64,000 bases of DNA from Micromonospora parva (GTDB taxonomy: Bacteria; Actinomycetota; Actinomycetes; Mycobacteriales; Micromonosporaceae): positions 57,084-121,083 of the forward strand of contig NZ_JNZS01000027.1 of assembly GCF_000718515.1 (NCBI RefSeq). The letters are read 5' to 3'. The notes under the pieces are model-generated. The model searched no databases. It was not told where the DNA came from and saw only the letters and a program-made list of their open reading frames with translations. A program made the position numbers and the translations under genes. Position 1 is the stretch's first letter. The number at the start of each line of letters is the position of its first letter. This document shows, piece by piece, positions 27,336 to 34,043 of the stretch.

Positions 27336-27492
27336 GAGCCGGCGTCCATCGTGATTCCGCCACCACGTTCCGCAGCTGTTCCACTCCGGACATCGACCGT
27401 GGCCGTCTTTCCTGCTGCCTGGCCGCCGGCACACGGCGAGGCCTCTAAGCCCATCGGATCGCGGAGGGCGTGGGGCTCCGGGGTGTCACGGG

Positions 27493-27523
27493 TTCGGCGG
27501 CTCGGCGGCTCGGCGGCTCGGCG
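27493..27523. repeat. 8-bp tandem microrepeat (CTCGGCGG)
   Basis: Four consecutive units: TTCGGCGG, then CTCGGCGG twice, then a partial CTCGGCG. They lie in the non-coding region upstream of the GH2 gene. Confidence 0.85.
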
Positions 27524-27541
27524 TGGCAGGCTTAGCGGATT

Positions 27542-27703
27542 GCCTTTGGAGCTGATGTCACAAACGAATCAGCCGTCCACTCCGCCGGGCCGACGATGCC
27601 ACAAACGATCACACCGCCCACCGCCAGGCCGGCGATCCCGCAAACGATCAGACCACCCACACCGACAAGCGGGCGATGCCGCAAACGATTCAGCTCCAAA
27701 GGC
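27542..27703. repeat. Tandem ~40-bp repeat array flanked by inverted arms
   Basis: Four copies of the core GATGCCGCAAACGATCA (with variants) start at 27554, 27595, 27634 and 27675, spaced 41, 39 and 41 bp. The array is framed by a 14-bp perfect inverted repeat, GCCTTTGGAGCTGA at 27542-27555 and its complement at 27690-27703. The inter-core sequences are GC-rich and unlike each other. It is not a CRISPR: units are too few, cores are degenerate and no cas gene is near. Confidence 0.75.
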
Positions 27704-27909
27704 AGCGACCGCCACCTACGGCTCCGCCCTGAAGATGCCCACCCCTGCGGCAACACCCGCTCGGCCGCCGTTCACACCCGGAGGCCCGGCGCCCCAGCCG
27801 CCGACTCAGCCGCCGATCCGATGGCGCCGCGAGTGCCCGGCGCTGGGCGAGGTGTTTGCCCATCCGTACCCATCAATCACCTGGCTGGAGGCGACCAGCG
27901 CCCGCGCGG

Positions 27910-29844
27910 TCAGCTCGCCGGCCCGCCCTCGCGGCGATCGGGGTCCCGGGGGCGGTACTCGGGGCGCAGCTTCGCGCTCGCGAACGCCGCCTTCACTGCC
28001 GCCGAGAGGGCGGCGATGTCGTACGCGCCGTGGTGTCGACGGCCGTTGATGAAGAAGGTCGGGGTGCCGGTGACGCCGCTGAGGTCGGCGGAGTCGACGT
28101 CCTCGGCGATCCGGTCCACGCCCATCCGCTTCACCATGTGCTCCCGGAACCCGTCCAGATCCAGGCCGAGCTGCTCGGCGTAGCCGAGCACGTCGGTGGG
28201 GCTGAGCGCGTCCTGGTGGGCGAGCAGCAGGTCGTGCATCTCCCAGAACGCGCCCTGTTCCCCCGCCGCCTCGGCGGCCTCGGCGGCGAGCTGGGCATGC
28301 GGGTGGACGTCGGTGAGCGGCAGGTGCCGCCAGACGTACCGGACGTTGGCGAAGTCTGCCAACAGCTCTCGGACCACCGGCTCGGCCTGCCCGCAGTAGG
28401 GGCACTCGAAGTCGCCGTACTCCACCACCGTCACCGGCGCTTCGAGCGACCCGCGCATGTGGTCGCGGTTCGGGTCGACCGGCAACATCAGGTCGACGAT
28501 GCCCTCGGTGACGCCCAGCAGCGCGCGTGACCGCCGCGCCGGCGAGAGCCGGCCGACGGAGCGGAACACCAGCCAGGTGACGAGGGACGCGCCGAACGTG
28601 GCCACGAGGATGCCGAACTTCGCCTCGTCCAGGGCCGGGCCGTCCAGGGCATGGGTGGCGATCAGCAGCGCGACGGTGAACCCGATGCCGGAGACCGTGC
28701 CGACCCCGAGGACGGCGATCCACCCGACGGGCGGCCGGAACCGGTTACCGCTCAGCCGGGCCACCAGCCACGCGGTGAGCACGATCCCGGCCGGCTTGCC
28801 GACGACGTACGCCACCACGACGCCGAGCGTGACCGGGGAGGTCACGGCCCTGGCCAGCAGGTCGCCGTCGATCACGATCCCGACGTTGGCCAGCGCGAAC
28901 AGTGGCACCACCAGGTAACTGGCCCACGGGTGGTAGAGCGTCTGCAGCCGCTCGTTCGGCGACAGCGCGGCGGTGAGCCCGGCTCGCGCCATGCGGGCCA
29001 GTTGCGGGGTGGGCTGTTCCCGGAAGAGGCGGAACTGGTCGCTGGCGTGTTGCAGGTCGCTGCGGCCGGGGGCGTACGCGTAGGTCAGCAACCCCATGAC
29101 CAGGCCCACCGCCACCGGATCGACGCCGGACATCGAGACCGCCAACCAGGCCGCCACCCCCAACACCCCGTAGACCGGCCCGAAGCGCACACCCCACGCC
29201 CGGACGAGCAGGACGACGCCGAAGATCACCGCCGCGACGACCAGTGCCGTCACCGAGGGATGGTGCGGGTACGCGATGGCCAGCACCGCGATCGCCACCA
29301 CGTCGTCGACGACGGCGACGGTCAGCAGGAAACCCCGCAACCGTTCCGAGAAGCGCGGCCCGAAGACGGCCAGAGCCCCGAGCGCGAGCGCCGTGTCCGT
29401 GGCCATCACCGCGCCCCACCCCGCGGCGGTGGTCTGCCCGGCGTTGATCGCGAGATAGATCGCGACCGGCACGAGCATGCCACCGATCCCGACCAGCATG
29501 GGCAACGCCAGGCGACGCCGCTCCCGCAACTCGCCGATGTCGAACTCGCGGCGCAACTCCAGCCCCGCGACCAGGAAGAAGAACGTCATCAGGCCGCTGT
29601 TGATCCAGGTACGCAGGTCGTGCGACACGGTCCATCCGCCGAGCTGGATCGACAGGGAGGTACGCCAGACCGACTCGTACGACGACACATGCAGGTTCGC
29701 CCAGCCGAGAGCGGCCACCGCGGCGATGAGCACCACCCGCGCGCCGCCGGTCTCGGTGCGCAGGAACCGGCGCAGCGGAGCGTTGATCCGCCCCTGCCAG
29801 GCCGTTCGGCTGGTCCAGCCCCGGCGCATGTTGTCGCTCGTCAC
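27910..29844 (-). CDS. nhaA: Na+/H+ antiporter NhaA fused to a thioredoxin/DsbA-like domain
   Basis: A 644-residue fusion. Residues 20-430 are NhaA, a membrane antiporter exchanging Na+ (or Li+) for protons. The transport aspartates are visible in ATDTALALGALAVFGPR and VAVVDDVVAIAVLAIAY, matching Asp133 and Asp163/164 of E. coli NhaA. Residues about 440-640 are a DsbA/thioredoxin-like domain with the redox motif CPYC (YGDFECPYCGQAEPVVRELL) and the cis-Pro loop GVTGTPTFFINGRRHHGAYD. This fused form is known from actinobacteria and some other bacteria. The domain should lie on the cytoplasmic side if topology follows E. coli NhaA; its role is unknown. The GTG at 29844 is favoured, with ATG 29829 as the alternative; longer readings cover unrelated sequence. 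Confidence 0.93.
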   Translation of the reverse strand: MTSDNMRRGWTSRTAWQGRINAPLRRFLRTETGGARVVLIAAVAALGWANLHVSSYESVWRTSLSIQLGGWTVSHDLRTWINSGLMTFFFLVAGLELRREFDIGELRERRRLALPMLVGIGGMLVPVAIYLAINAGQTTAAGWGAVMATDTALALGALAVFGPRFSERLRGFLLTVAVVDDVVAIAVLAIAYPHHPSVTALVVAAVIFGVVLLVRAWGVRFGPVYGVLGVAAWLAVSMSGVDPVAVGLVMGLLTYAYAPGRSDLQHASDQFRLFREQPTPQLARMARAGLTAALSPNERLQTLYHPWASYLVVPLFALANVGIVIDGDLLARAVTSPVTLGVVVAYVVGKPAGIVLTAWLVARLSGNRFRPPVGWIAVLGVGTVSGIGFTVALLIATHALDGPALDEAKFGILVATFGASLVTWLVFRSVGRLSPARRSRALLGVTEGIVDLMLPVDPNRDHMRGSLEAPVTVVEYGDFECPYCGQAEPVVRELLADFANVRYVWRHLPLTDVHPHAQLAAEAAEAAGEQGAFWEMHDLLLAHQDALSPTDVLGYAEQLGLDLDGFREHMVKRMGVDRIAEDVDSADLSGVTGTPTFFINGRRHHGAYDIAALSAAVKAAFASAKLRPEYRPRDPDRREGGPAS

Positions 29845-29940
29845 GGGGACAATCTTCGCCGACCCGACCGTCACACGGCCCCGATTGCCACTCCTGCCCA
29901 GGGAAGACGACCCCGCGCGCTCATCCCTCCCCCACTGCGC

Positions 29941-30010
29941 CGATCTTGCGCTTTCGGTGGTCGGGTTGCGGGCTTCCGTGTCATTTGTCGCGACAGAAAG
30001 TGCAAGATCG
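29941..30010. repeat. Long imperfect palindrome (CGATCTTGCGCTTTC type)
   Basis: Arms of 15 bp (29941-29955 and 29996-30010) match with one mismatch and enclose 40 nt. The loop contains GTCGCGAC. Located between the divergent nhaA and the type VII secretion-associated cluster. It may be a dispersed intergenic repeat or a structural element; no gene is present here. Confidence 0.6.
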
Positions 30011-30118
30011 CGCGGGGAGGGCGGCGACCTTGGCGGGCATGCACGCAGCGGCACCGGTTGGTAACGTGTCGTGGGGTCGCCGGTTGCCGTCGGCGGCGCT
30101 CCCCTGGGGAGGGTCGAC

Positions 30119-30517
30119 ATGTGGGCGGACGACGCCGCGCTCGACGCGGCGGCGCGCCGGCTCGACGAGTGGGAATCATCGCTCGCCGAACGGGCGGAAC
30201 GCGCCAGGGCGCTGTCGACGACGATGCGGGACCTGACCGGCACCGCCCGCAACGCCGACCGGACGGTCGAGGTCACCGTCGACTCGACCGGCCTGCTGAT
30301 CGACCTCACGCTCGACGAGGGCATCCGGCAACAACCCGCGACCCGCACCGCCCGGCAGATCCTGGAAATCACCGCCGCCGCCCGCGCGGACCTGCTCCGG
30401 CAGGTCAGCGCCACAGTCGGGGAGACGCTCGGCGACGACGCGAGCGCCCCGGCCATCATCGACTCGTACCGCAGCCGGCTTCTCCCCGACCAGGGGTCGA
30501 ACGATGCCCGCCGGTGA
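30119..30517 (+). CDS. YbaB/EbfC-family protein (ESX-associated type)
   Basis: A 132-residue protein with an N-terminal helix (ALDAAARRLDEWESSLAERAERARALSTTM) and the YbaB-fold beta strands VEVTVDSTGLLIDLTLDEG, then a helix ending SRLLPDQG. Classical EbfC is a nucleoid-associated DNA-binding protein. In actinobacteria, shorter-strand variants like this stand first in small clusters with WXG100/EspC-like proteins. The ATG at 30119 has GGGGAGGG upstream. Its 3' end overlaps the next gene by 14 bp, so the cluster 30119-32228 is probably one operon. DNA binding is not assured for this variant. Confidence 0.82.
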   Translation: MWADDAALDAAARRLDEWESSLAERAERARALSTTMRDLTGTARNADRTVEVTVDSTGLLIDLTLDEGIRQQPATRTARQILEITAAARADLLRQVSATVGETLGDDASAPAIIDSYRSRLLPDQGSNDARR

Positions 30518-30872
30518 CGGCATCCAGGTCGACCCGGACGACCTGACCGCCCACGCCGCGCGCCTCGACCGCTGCGCCGGCAGTCTCGACACCGCCCACC
30601 AGGCAGGACAGCACGTCCGGTTGGGCGCTGACGCCTACGGGCAGCTCTGCGCGATGATGCCGGTGCTGCTCGGCGGCCTCCAGCAGGCAGTGGTCGACGG
30701 CATCGGCGCCGCCGCCACGTCGGTACGCGACACCGCCGGCAGGCTGCGGGTCGGAGCGGATCGCTACCGCAGCTCCGACACCCATGCCCAACATCTGCTC
30801 GACAGCGTGCGGCAGCACCGGCTCGACGAGGTGCGGCAGCACCCGCTCGACGGGGTGCGGCAACACCGGTGA
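30504..30872 (+). CDS. EspC/WXG100-like type VII secretion-associated protein with C-terminal octapeptide repeats
   Basis: A 122-residue protein. The helical core IQVDPDDLTAHAARLDRCAGSLDTAHQAG and ALQQAVVDGIGAAATSVRDTAGRLRVGADRYRSSD-type pattern (VLLGGLQQAVVDG) matches the ESX-1 EspC/EspA-like family. These are small helical-hairpin proteins that accompany secretion substrates. The C-terminus is three 8-residue repeats (LDSVRQHR, LDEVRQHP, LDGVRQHR) generated by a 24-bp tandem DNA repeat. It overlaps both neighbours, by 14 bp upstream and 4 bp downstream. It probably acts as secretion partner or chaperone for the toxin-like protein that follows; that is inference. Confidence 0.82.
   Translation: MPAGDGIQVDPDDLTAHAARLDRCAGSLDTAHQAGQHVRLGADAYGQLCAMMPVLLGGLQQAVVDGIGAAATSVRDTAGRLRVGADRYRSSDTHAQHLLDSVRQHRLDEVRQHPLDGVRQHR
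30798..30869 (+). repeat. Three in-frame 24-bp tandem repeats
   Basis: Units at 30798-30821, 30822-30845 and 30846-30869 share CTCGAC-NNN-GTGCGGCA-R-CACC. They encode L-D-x-V-R-Q-H-x three times, and the last unit ends at the overlap with the next start codon. Confidence 0.9.
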
Positions 30873-32029
30873 CGTCGAACCCGCTCGTCGCCACCGCTGC
30901 GGACACCCCGCCCAGCGCCTGGGCGGGCGTGTGGATCTGCGAGGACATCGACCTCATCGCGCAGGGCATCCGCAACGGCAGCTGGATCGACGGCAGCCTC
31001 GGCGTCGTGAGCGCCGGGCTGGACGCCCTCGCCCTCGTCTCCGACCCGGTCGGTGCGCTGCTCCAGTACGGGATCGCCTGGCTCATCGAACACGTCAAGC
31101 CGCTCAGCGAGGCGCTGGACTGGCTCGCCGGCGACCCCGCGCAGATCACCGCACACGCCCAGACCTGGCGCGCCGTCGCCGGGTCACTGCGCGACGACGC
31201 CGCCGAACTGGCCCGCGCCGTGCGCAACGACGTCGCCGGCTGGGGCGGCAGCGCCGGCCCCGCCTACCGGGCCTGGGCCAACGAACAACACCAGGCCATC
31301 ACCGGCCTCGCCCAGGGCGCCGACACCCTGGCCGCGATCACCGAAGGTGCCGCCGGCCTGATCGCCGCCGTCCGGCTCCTCGTCCGCGACGCCATCGCCA
31401 CCTGCGTGTCCCGCATCATCGTGTACGCGGGCGAACTCCTCATCACCGGCGGCCTGGCCGCACCCCTGGTCGTGGAGCAGGTGACGACGTTGGTCGCGTC
31501 GTGGGGTGCACGGATCGCGCGGCTGCTGCGCGGGTTGCTGGCCAGCCTGCGGCGGCTGATCCCGGAGGTACGCCGACTCGCCGACCTCATCGAGAAGCTC
31601 AAACAGGCGTTGGGGCGACTCCATAAGCAGCCACCCGCCTCACAGAAGCCCGACGGCCCCGAGCCGACCAAGACTCCGGGCTATCCCAGCCGACCGGACT
31701 TCACCAAGGCCGAGATCGACGCACGGAAGATCACCACCTACGCCATGAACCCGGACCACCCTGTCGGCAAGAACAAGTACCGCGTCATCAACTCCACCAC
31801 CGGCCTCGGCCCGGAGGATGCCGACGTGATCATGCAGCAGATCCGCGAAGGGGTTGTCGCTGGTACGCCACTGCTGGGCAAGGCCGACGAGTTCGGCCAG
31901 CGGTGGAACGTGGATCTACCCCTGACCGGGCCAGGTGGCACGGTCATCGTCCGCACAGCTTGGATACTGGAGAATGGATCCTCTTCGCCGCGAATGGTGA
32001 CCATCTCGTTCCCGCCCAAGGAAGGGTGA
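30869..32029 (+). CDS. WXG100-type polymorphic toxin candidate with DUF6883-like C-terminal domain
   Basis: A 386-residue protein of the type VII secretion toxin layout. Residues 88-165 form a WXG100-like helical hairpin with the turn VAGWGGSAGPAYRAWANEQHQAI. Residues 165-230 are hydrophobic helices (LIAAVRLLVRDAI, IIVYAGELLITGGLAAPLVV). A Pro/Lys-rich linker follows at 253-275. The C-terminal domain (281-386) resembles DUF6883: AEIDARKITTYAMNPDHPVGKNKYRVIN, TGLGPEDADVIMQQIREGV and FGQRWNVDLPLTGPGGTVIVRTAWIL. The domain's activity is unknown to me. The start at 30869 overlaps the EspC-like gene. The next gene, a DUF4926 protein, begins 1 bp after the stop and is the likely immunity protein. 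A toxin role is inference from architecture. Confidence 0.78.
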   Translation: MTSNPLVATAADTPPSAWAGVWICEDIDLIAQGIRNGSWIDGSLGVVSAGLDALALVSDPVGALLQYGIAWLIEHVKPLSEALDWLAGDPAQITAHAQTWRAVAGSLRDDAAELARAVRNDVAGWGGSAGPAYRAWANEQHQAITGLAQGADTLAAITEGAAGLIAAVRLLVRDAIATCVSRIIVYAGELLITGGLAAPLVVEQVTTLVASWGARIARLLRGLLASLRRLIPEVRRLADLIEKLKQALGRLHKQPPASQKPDGPEPTKTPGYPSRPDFTKAEIDARKITTYAMNPDHPVGKNKYRVINSTTGLGPEDADVIMQQIREGVVAGTPLLGKADEFGQRWNVDLPLTGPGGTVIVRTAWILENGSSSPRMVTISFPPKEG

Positions 32030-32030
32030 C

Positions 32031-32228
32031 ATGTTGGAGTTGTACGACGTGGTTGAGCTCCGCGAAGCCATTCCGGGAGAATCACTGCCTGCCGGGGCAG
32101 TGGGAACCGTCGTTCATATTTTCAACGGCTCCCCAACTGCCTACGAAATCGAGTTCGCCGACGCCGACGGTCGCACCACCGCCATGGTCACGCTCCGGGC
32201 CGACCAGGTGATACACCGAGGTGGGTAG
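32031..32228 (+). CDS. DUF4926 protein, putative immunity protein
   Basis: A 65-residue all-beta protein: LELYDVVELREAIPGESLPAGAVGTVVHIF, then AYEIEFADADGRTTAMVTLRADQV, the DUF4926 pattern of a small SH3-like barrel. The family is often encoded directly behind DUF6883-containing proteins, as here, which supports an antitoxin/immunity role; this is recollection of gene neighbourhoods and has not been tested here. The 1-bp spacing to the preceding stop implies translational coupling. The gene is lower in GC than its neighbours (CATATTTTCAACGG), a sign of possible transfer. Confidence 0.8.
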   Translation: MLELYDVVELREAIPGESLPAGAVGTVVHIFNGSPTAYEIEFADADGRTTAMVTLRADQVIHRGG

Positions 32229-32287
32229 TTGGTCGTGCGTCACTCATCGTCGCAGATCGCGATGATGCTTCACCGAACCACGCATAG

Positions 32288-32449
32288 TCAACGGTGCAGA
32301 CGGCGGGAGCAGTCGCCGTCGTAGCCGTCGCGCAGGAGGCATCGCCGGCCGCCCGGCATCAGCAGGTCGCAGAAGACCGGGTGACGGAGAAATTGCTGGT
32401 CCTCCTCCGAGACAGTGGTCTCCCCCGGGTCCGCCATCGGCATCACCAG
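32288..32449 (-). pseudogene. Decayed copy of the small Cys protein encoded at 33264
   Basis: The minus strand encodes LVMPMADPGETTVSEEDQQF followed by LRHPVFCDLLMPGGRRCLLR and DGYDGDCSRRLHR, then stop. This matches the last 50 residues of the intact 83-residue protein at 33264-33515 with few changes. The N-terminal third (AAQRLARVIGRWM and upstream) is missing and no start is in place. DNA identity is high, so the duplication is recent or maintained by recombination. Confidence 0.8.
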
Positions 32450-32791
32450 CCCTGAAGACGACGCTCGCGTGCCTGATCTCCGAGGAGATCGACTTCGGCT
32501 GATCGGCGAGGAGGCGACACGGATCCTCGGCTACCACTGACGCCACAGGACCAGGACCTTGGCGATGTCTCGCACTGGACGCAGGCGTCGACCACGATCC
32601 GTTTTCGGATCAGCCGGCCAGGGCAATGCCGTGTAGGTGGGCGATTCCGGGTGCGGTGACGGCCAAGCTCCGGACGACGGCAGCCGCGAAGAAAACTTAG
32701 ATTGGACGGCGACCGGGCCCATCAATCAGGCAGGGAGGCCTGCACTCATGACGGCGGATGTGCCATAGCGGCTTTCGATGAGCGGGGCGGC
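32450..32791. other. Non-coding stretch with gene debris
   Basis: No complete gene was found. A short plus-strand frame ending at 32539 (VPDLRGDRLRLIGEEATRIL, then GYH and stop) looks like the C-terminal end of a lost gene, but I cannot name it. The remainder has mixed GC and no conserved pattern. Confidence 0.4.
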
Positions 32792-33016
32792 GTGATCTTC
32801 AAACGGATGTGGCAGGACCTACGACGGCAACCTCGATGGTTCCTCCGGGCAATGCTGGTATCGGCGGCCGGCACCTTTGCTGCGATGCTGATGAGGGGCC
32901 CCAACCAGGGGTTCGGTGGTCCAGTGTTGTACTTCGCCGTGCTACTCGGGTCCGGTGCGATGCTCGTGTCGTCGGTCGTACTGGTGCTGTTGCGCGGGCG
33001 GGATTCACGCCGGTGA
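32792..33016 (+). CDS. Small two-helix membrane protein
   Basis: A 74-residue protein with a basic N-terminus (FKRMWQDLRRQPRWFLRAM) and two hydrophobic segments, AMLVSAAGTFAAMLM and VLYFAVLLGSGAMLVSSVVLVLLRG, ending in Arg residues. The GTG at 32792 has GGGGCGG upstream; the ATG at 32807 is an alternative. No family recognised. It stands among decayed gene copies, so it may be a recent arrival or a survivor of a larger locus. Confidence 0.5.
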   Translation: MIFKRMWQDLRRQPRWFLRAMLVSAAGTFAAMLMRGPNQGFGGPVLYFAVLLGSGAMLVSSVVLVLLRGRDSRR

Positions 33017-33159
33017 CCGGTAGAGCACTTACGGACGTCCGAAGCTGCTTGATGACCTGCCGTCCGAGAACACCACCATCGGGCGATGCGACACCCGCTC
33101 GCCGTCACCTGCACGTTCCAACGTTGGATTCGCAACAGGCGGCCCGGGCTGGACCGACG

Positions 33160-33210
33160 CCTGGTCCCCGTCGGCCGCCGCGTCCTCGTCGATCAGGACA
33201 CGGCGATGTC
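33160..33210 (-). pseudogene. Fragment related to the gene at 35175
   Basis: A 27-bp stretch at 33167-33193 is identical to 35265-35291 and encodes IDEDAAADG on the minus strand, the same frame as the C-terminal part of the protein encoded at 35175-35642. Weaker similarity extends a little on either side (for example GACCAGC further on). The rest of the gene is gone. Confidence 0.5.
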
Positions 33211-33263
33211 GACCAGCGCAGTTTGGCACGTCGATCAGGTCCAACTGGACTGGAGACGCCTGG

Positions 33264-33515
33264 TCAGCGGCGTCGGCGGCGGGAGCAGTCGCCGTCGTGA
33301 CCGTCGCGCAGGAGGCAACGCCGACCGCCGGGCAGTCGCAGGTCGCAGAAGACCCGGTGACGGAGGAACTGCTGGTCCTCCGCGGAAACGGTGGTCTCCC
33401 CCGGATCCGCCATGGGCAGCACCAGCATCCATCGGCCGATGACCCTAGCCAGGCGTTGCGCGGCCGGCAGGTCGTTGGCAACGACGGGCAGATGGATGAC
33501 GTACCGCTGGCTCAT
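33264..33515 (-). CDS. Small Cys-containing protein of unknown function
   Basis: An 83-residue protein: RYVIHLPVVANDLPAAQRLA at the N-terminus, then PMADPGETTVSAEDQQFLRH and a C-terminal CDLRLPGGRRCLLRDGHDGDC. The three Cys and nearby His (RHRVFC, RRCLLRDGHDGDC) could form a small metal site. No family is recognised. It starts on a 4-bp overlap with the DivIVA-like gene upstream, so the two are co-translated. A decayed second copy lies 1 kb away (32288-32449). Confidence 0.72.
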   Translation of the reverse strand: MSQRYVIHLPVVANDLPAAQRLARVIGRWMLVLPMADPGETTVSAEDQQFLRHRVFCDLRLPGGRRCLLRDGHDGDCSRRRRR

Positions 33516-33814
33516 CTGGTCTGGTCCCGCTCGTTGCGGGCGCGGGCCTGATCGGTCTGCCAGCGACGCAGACCGGCCTTGATCCGTGCGGTTTCGCGGC
33601 GACTCTCGGCGAGCGCGGCGTAGACGGCGGCCATGTCGCCGGCGACCCGGTCGAGGAAGGCGTACACGTCGTCGGGGTTCAGGCCGCGACGTCCGAGCCC
33701 GACCGGCGGGAAGCGGCGCTCACGCACCTGCCACGGCAGCAGACTGGTGTACGCGGCCGAGCGGTAGGTCGCGCCGCCGCGCGGCGGCTCTGGTCGCTGG
33801 TTGCTGGCGTTCAT
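33512..33814 (-). CDS. DivIVA-domain protein, short form
   Basis: A 100-residue protein with the DivIVA N-terminal signature RERRFPPVGLGRRGLNPDDVYAFLDRVAGDMAAVYAALAESRRETARIKAGLRRW. This comprises the membrane-binding R-F-x-x-x-G-x-R-x-G-Y/L loop and the first coiled coil, without the long second coiled coil of true polar DivIVA. It is co-translated with the small Cys protein (ATGA overlap). Full-length DivIVA marks cell poles and drives apical growth in actinomycetes; this short version may only borrow the localisation module. It is divergent from the XRE/DUF397 pair. Confidence 0.82.
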   Translation of the reverse strand: MNASNQRPEPPRGGATYRSAAYTSLLPWQVRERRFPPVGLGRRGLNPDDVYAFLDRVAGDMAAVYAALAESRRETARIKAGLRRWQTDQARARNERDQTR

Positions 33815-34043
33815 GTCTGCCTGCCTTCCTGCTGCGGAGGGGCGAGGGGTTCGGGAGACACGGCGGCCGTTCGGGGGGACCGGCCGGCCGCCGTGCTGTG
33901 ATCAGCCTGCGACAGTCCGCAGTGGAAACGCAACGTTCTAAACCGCAATTTCGCTGCTGTGCATTGACTTTCTTTGCTGAAACCCGTAGGAGTTGCAGGA
34001 GCAGGTCACGCAGTGTTGCGAGACGGAACCAGGGAGTGTGCGG

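Larger units (their letters stand above)
27306..27909. other. 604-bp intergenic region without a convincing gene
   Basis: After the GH2 promoter this stretch holds an 8-bp microrepeat (27493-27523) and a group of about 40-bp tandem repeats flanked by inverted arms (27542-27703). The short open frames here, such as a hydrophobic minus-strand frame at 27532-27756, read through the repeats, whose 39/41-bp period is not a multiple of three. No coding signal was found. Confidence 0.6.

Noticed and set aside
27542..27703. CRISPR array
   Set aside because: Only four degenerate cores, 39-41 bp period with very short intervening sequences, framed by inverted arms, and no cas genes in the window.
27532..27756. 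A 74-residue hydrophobic minus-strand protein (VGGLIVCGIAGLAVGG)
   Set aside because: The frame reads across repeats whose 39- and 41-bp periods break the codon register, there is no ribosome site, and the ends lie in repeat DNA.
29845..31227. N-terminal extension of the NhaA protein by about 460 residues
   Set aside because: The extra part is antisense to the EbfC-like, EspC-like and toxin genes and has no NhaA similarity. The antiporter begins normally at 29844 or 29829.
32244..32546. A 100-residue minus-strand protein covering the decayed Cys-protein copy
   Set aside because: It is in the wrong frame relative to the conserved peptide LVMPMADPGETT and shows no similarity of its own.
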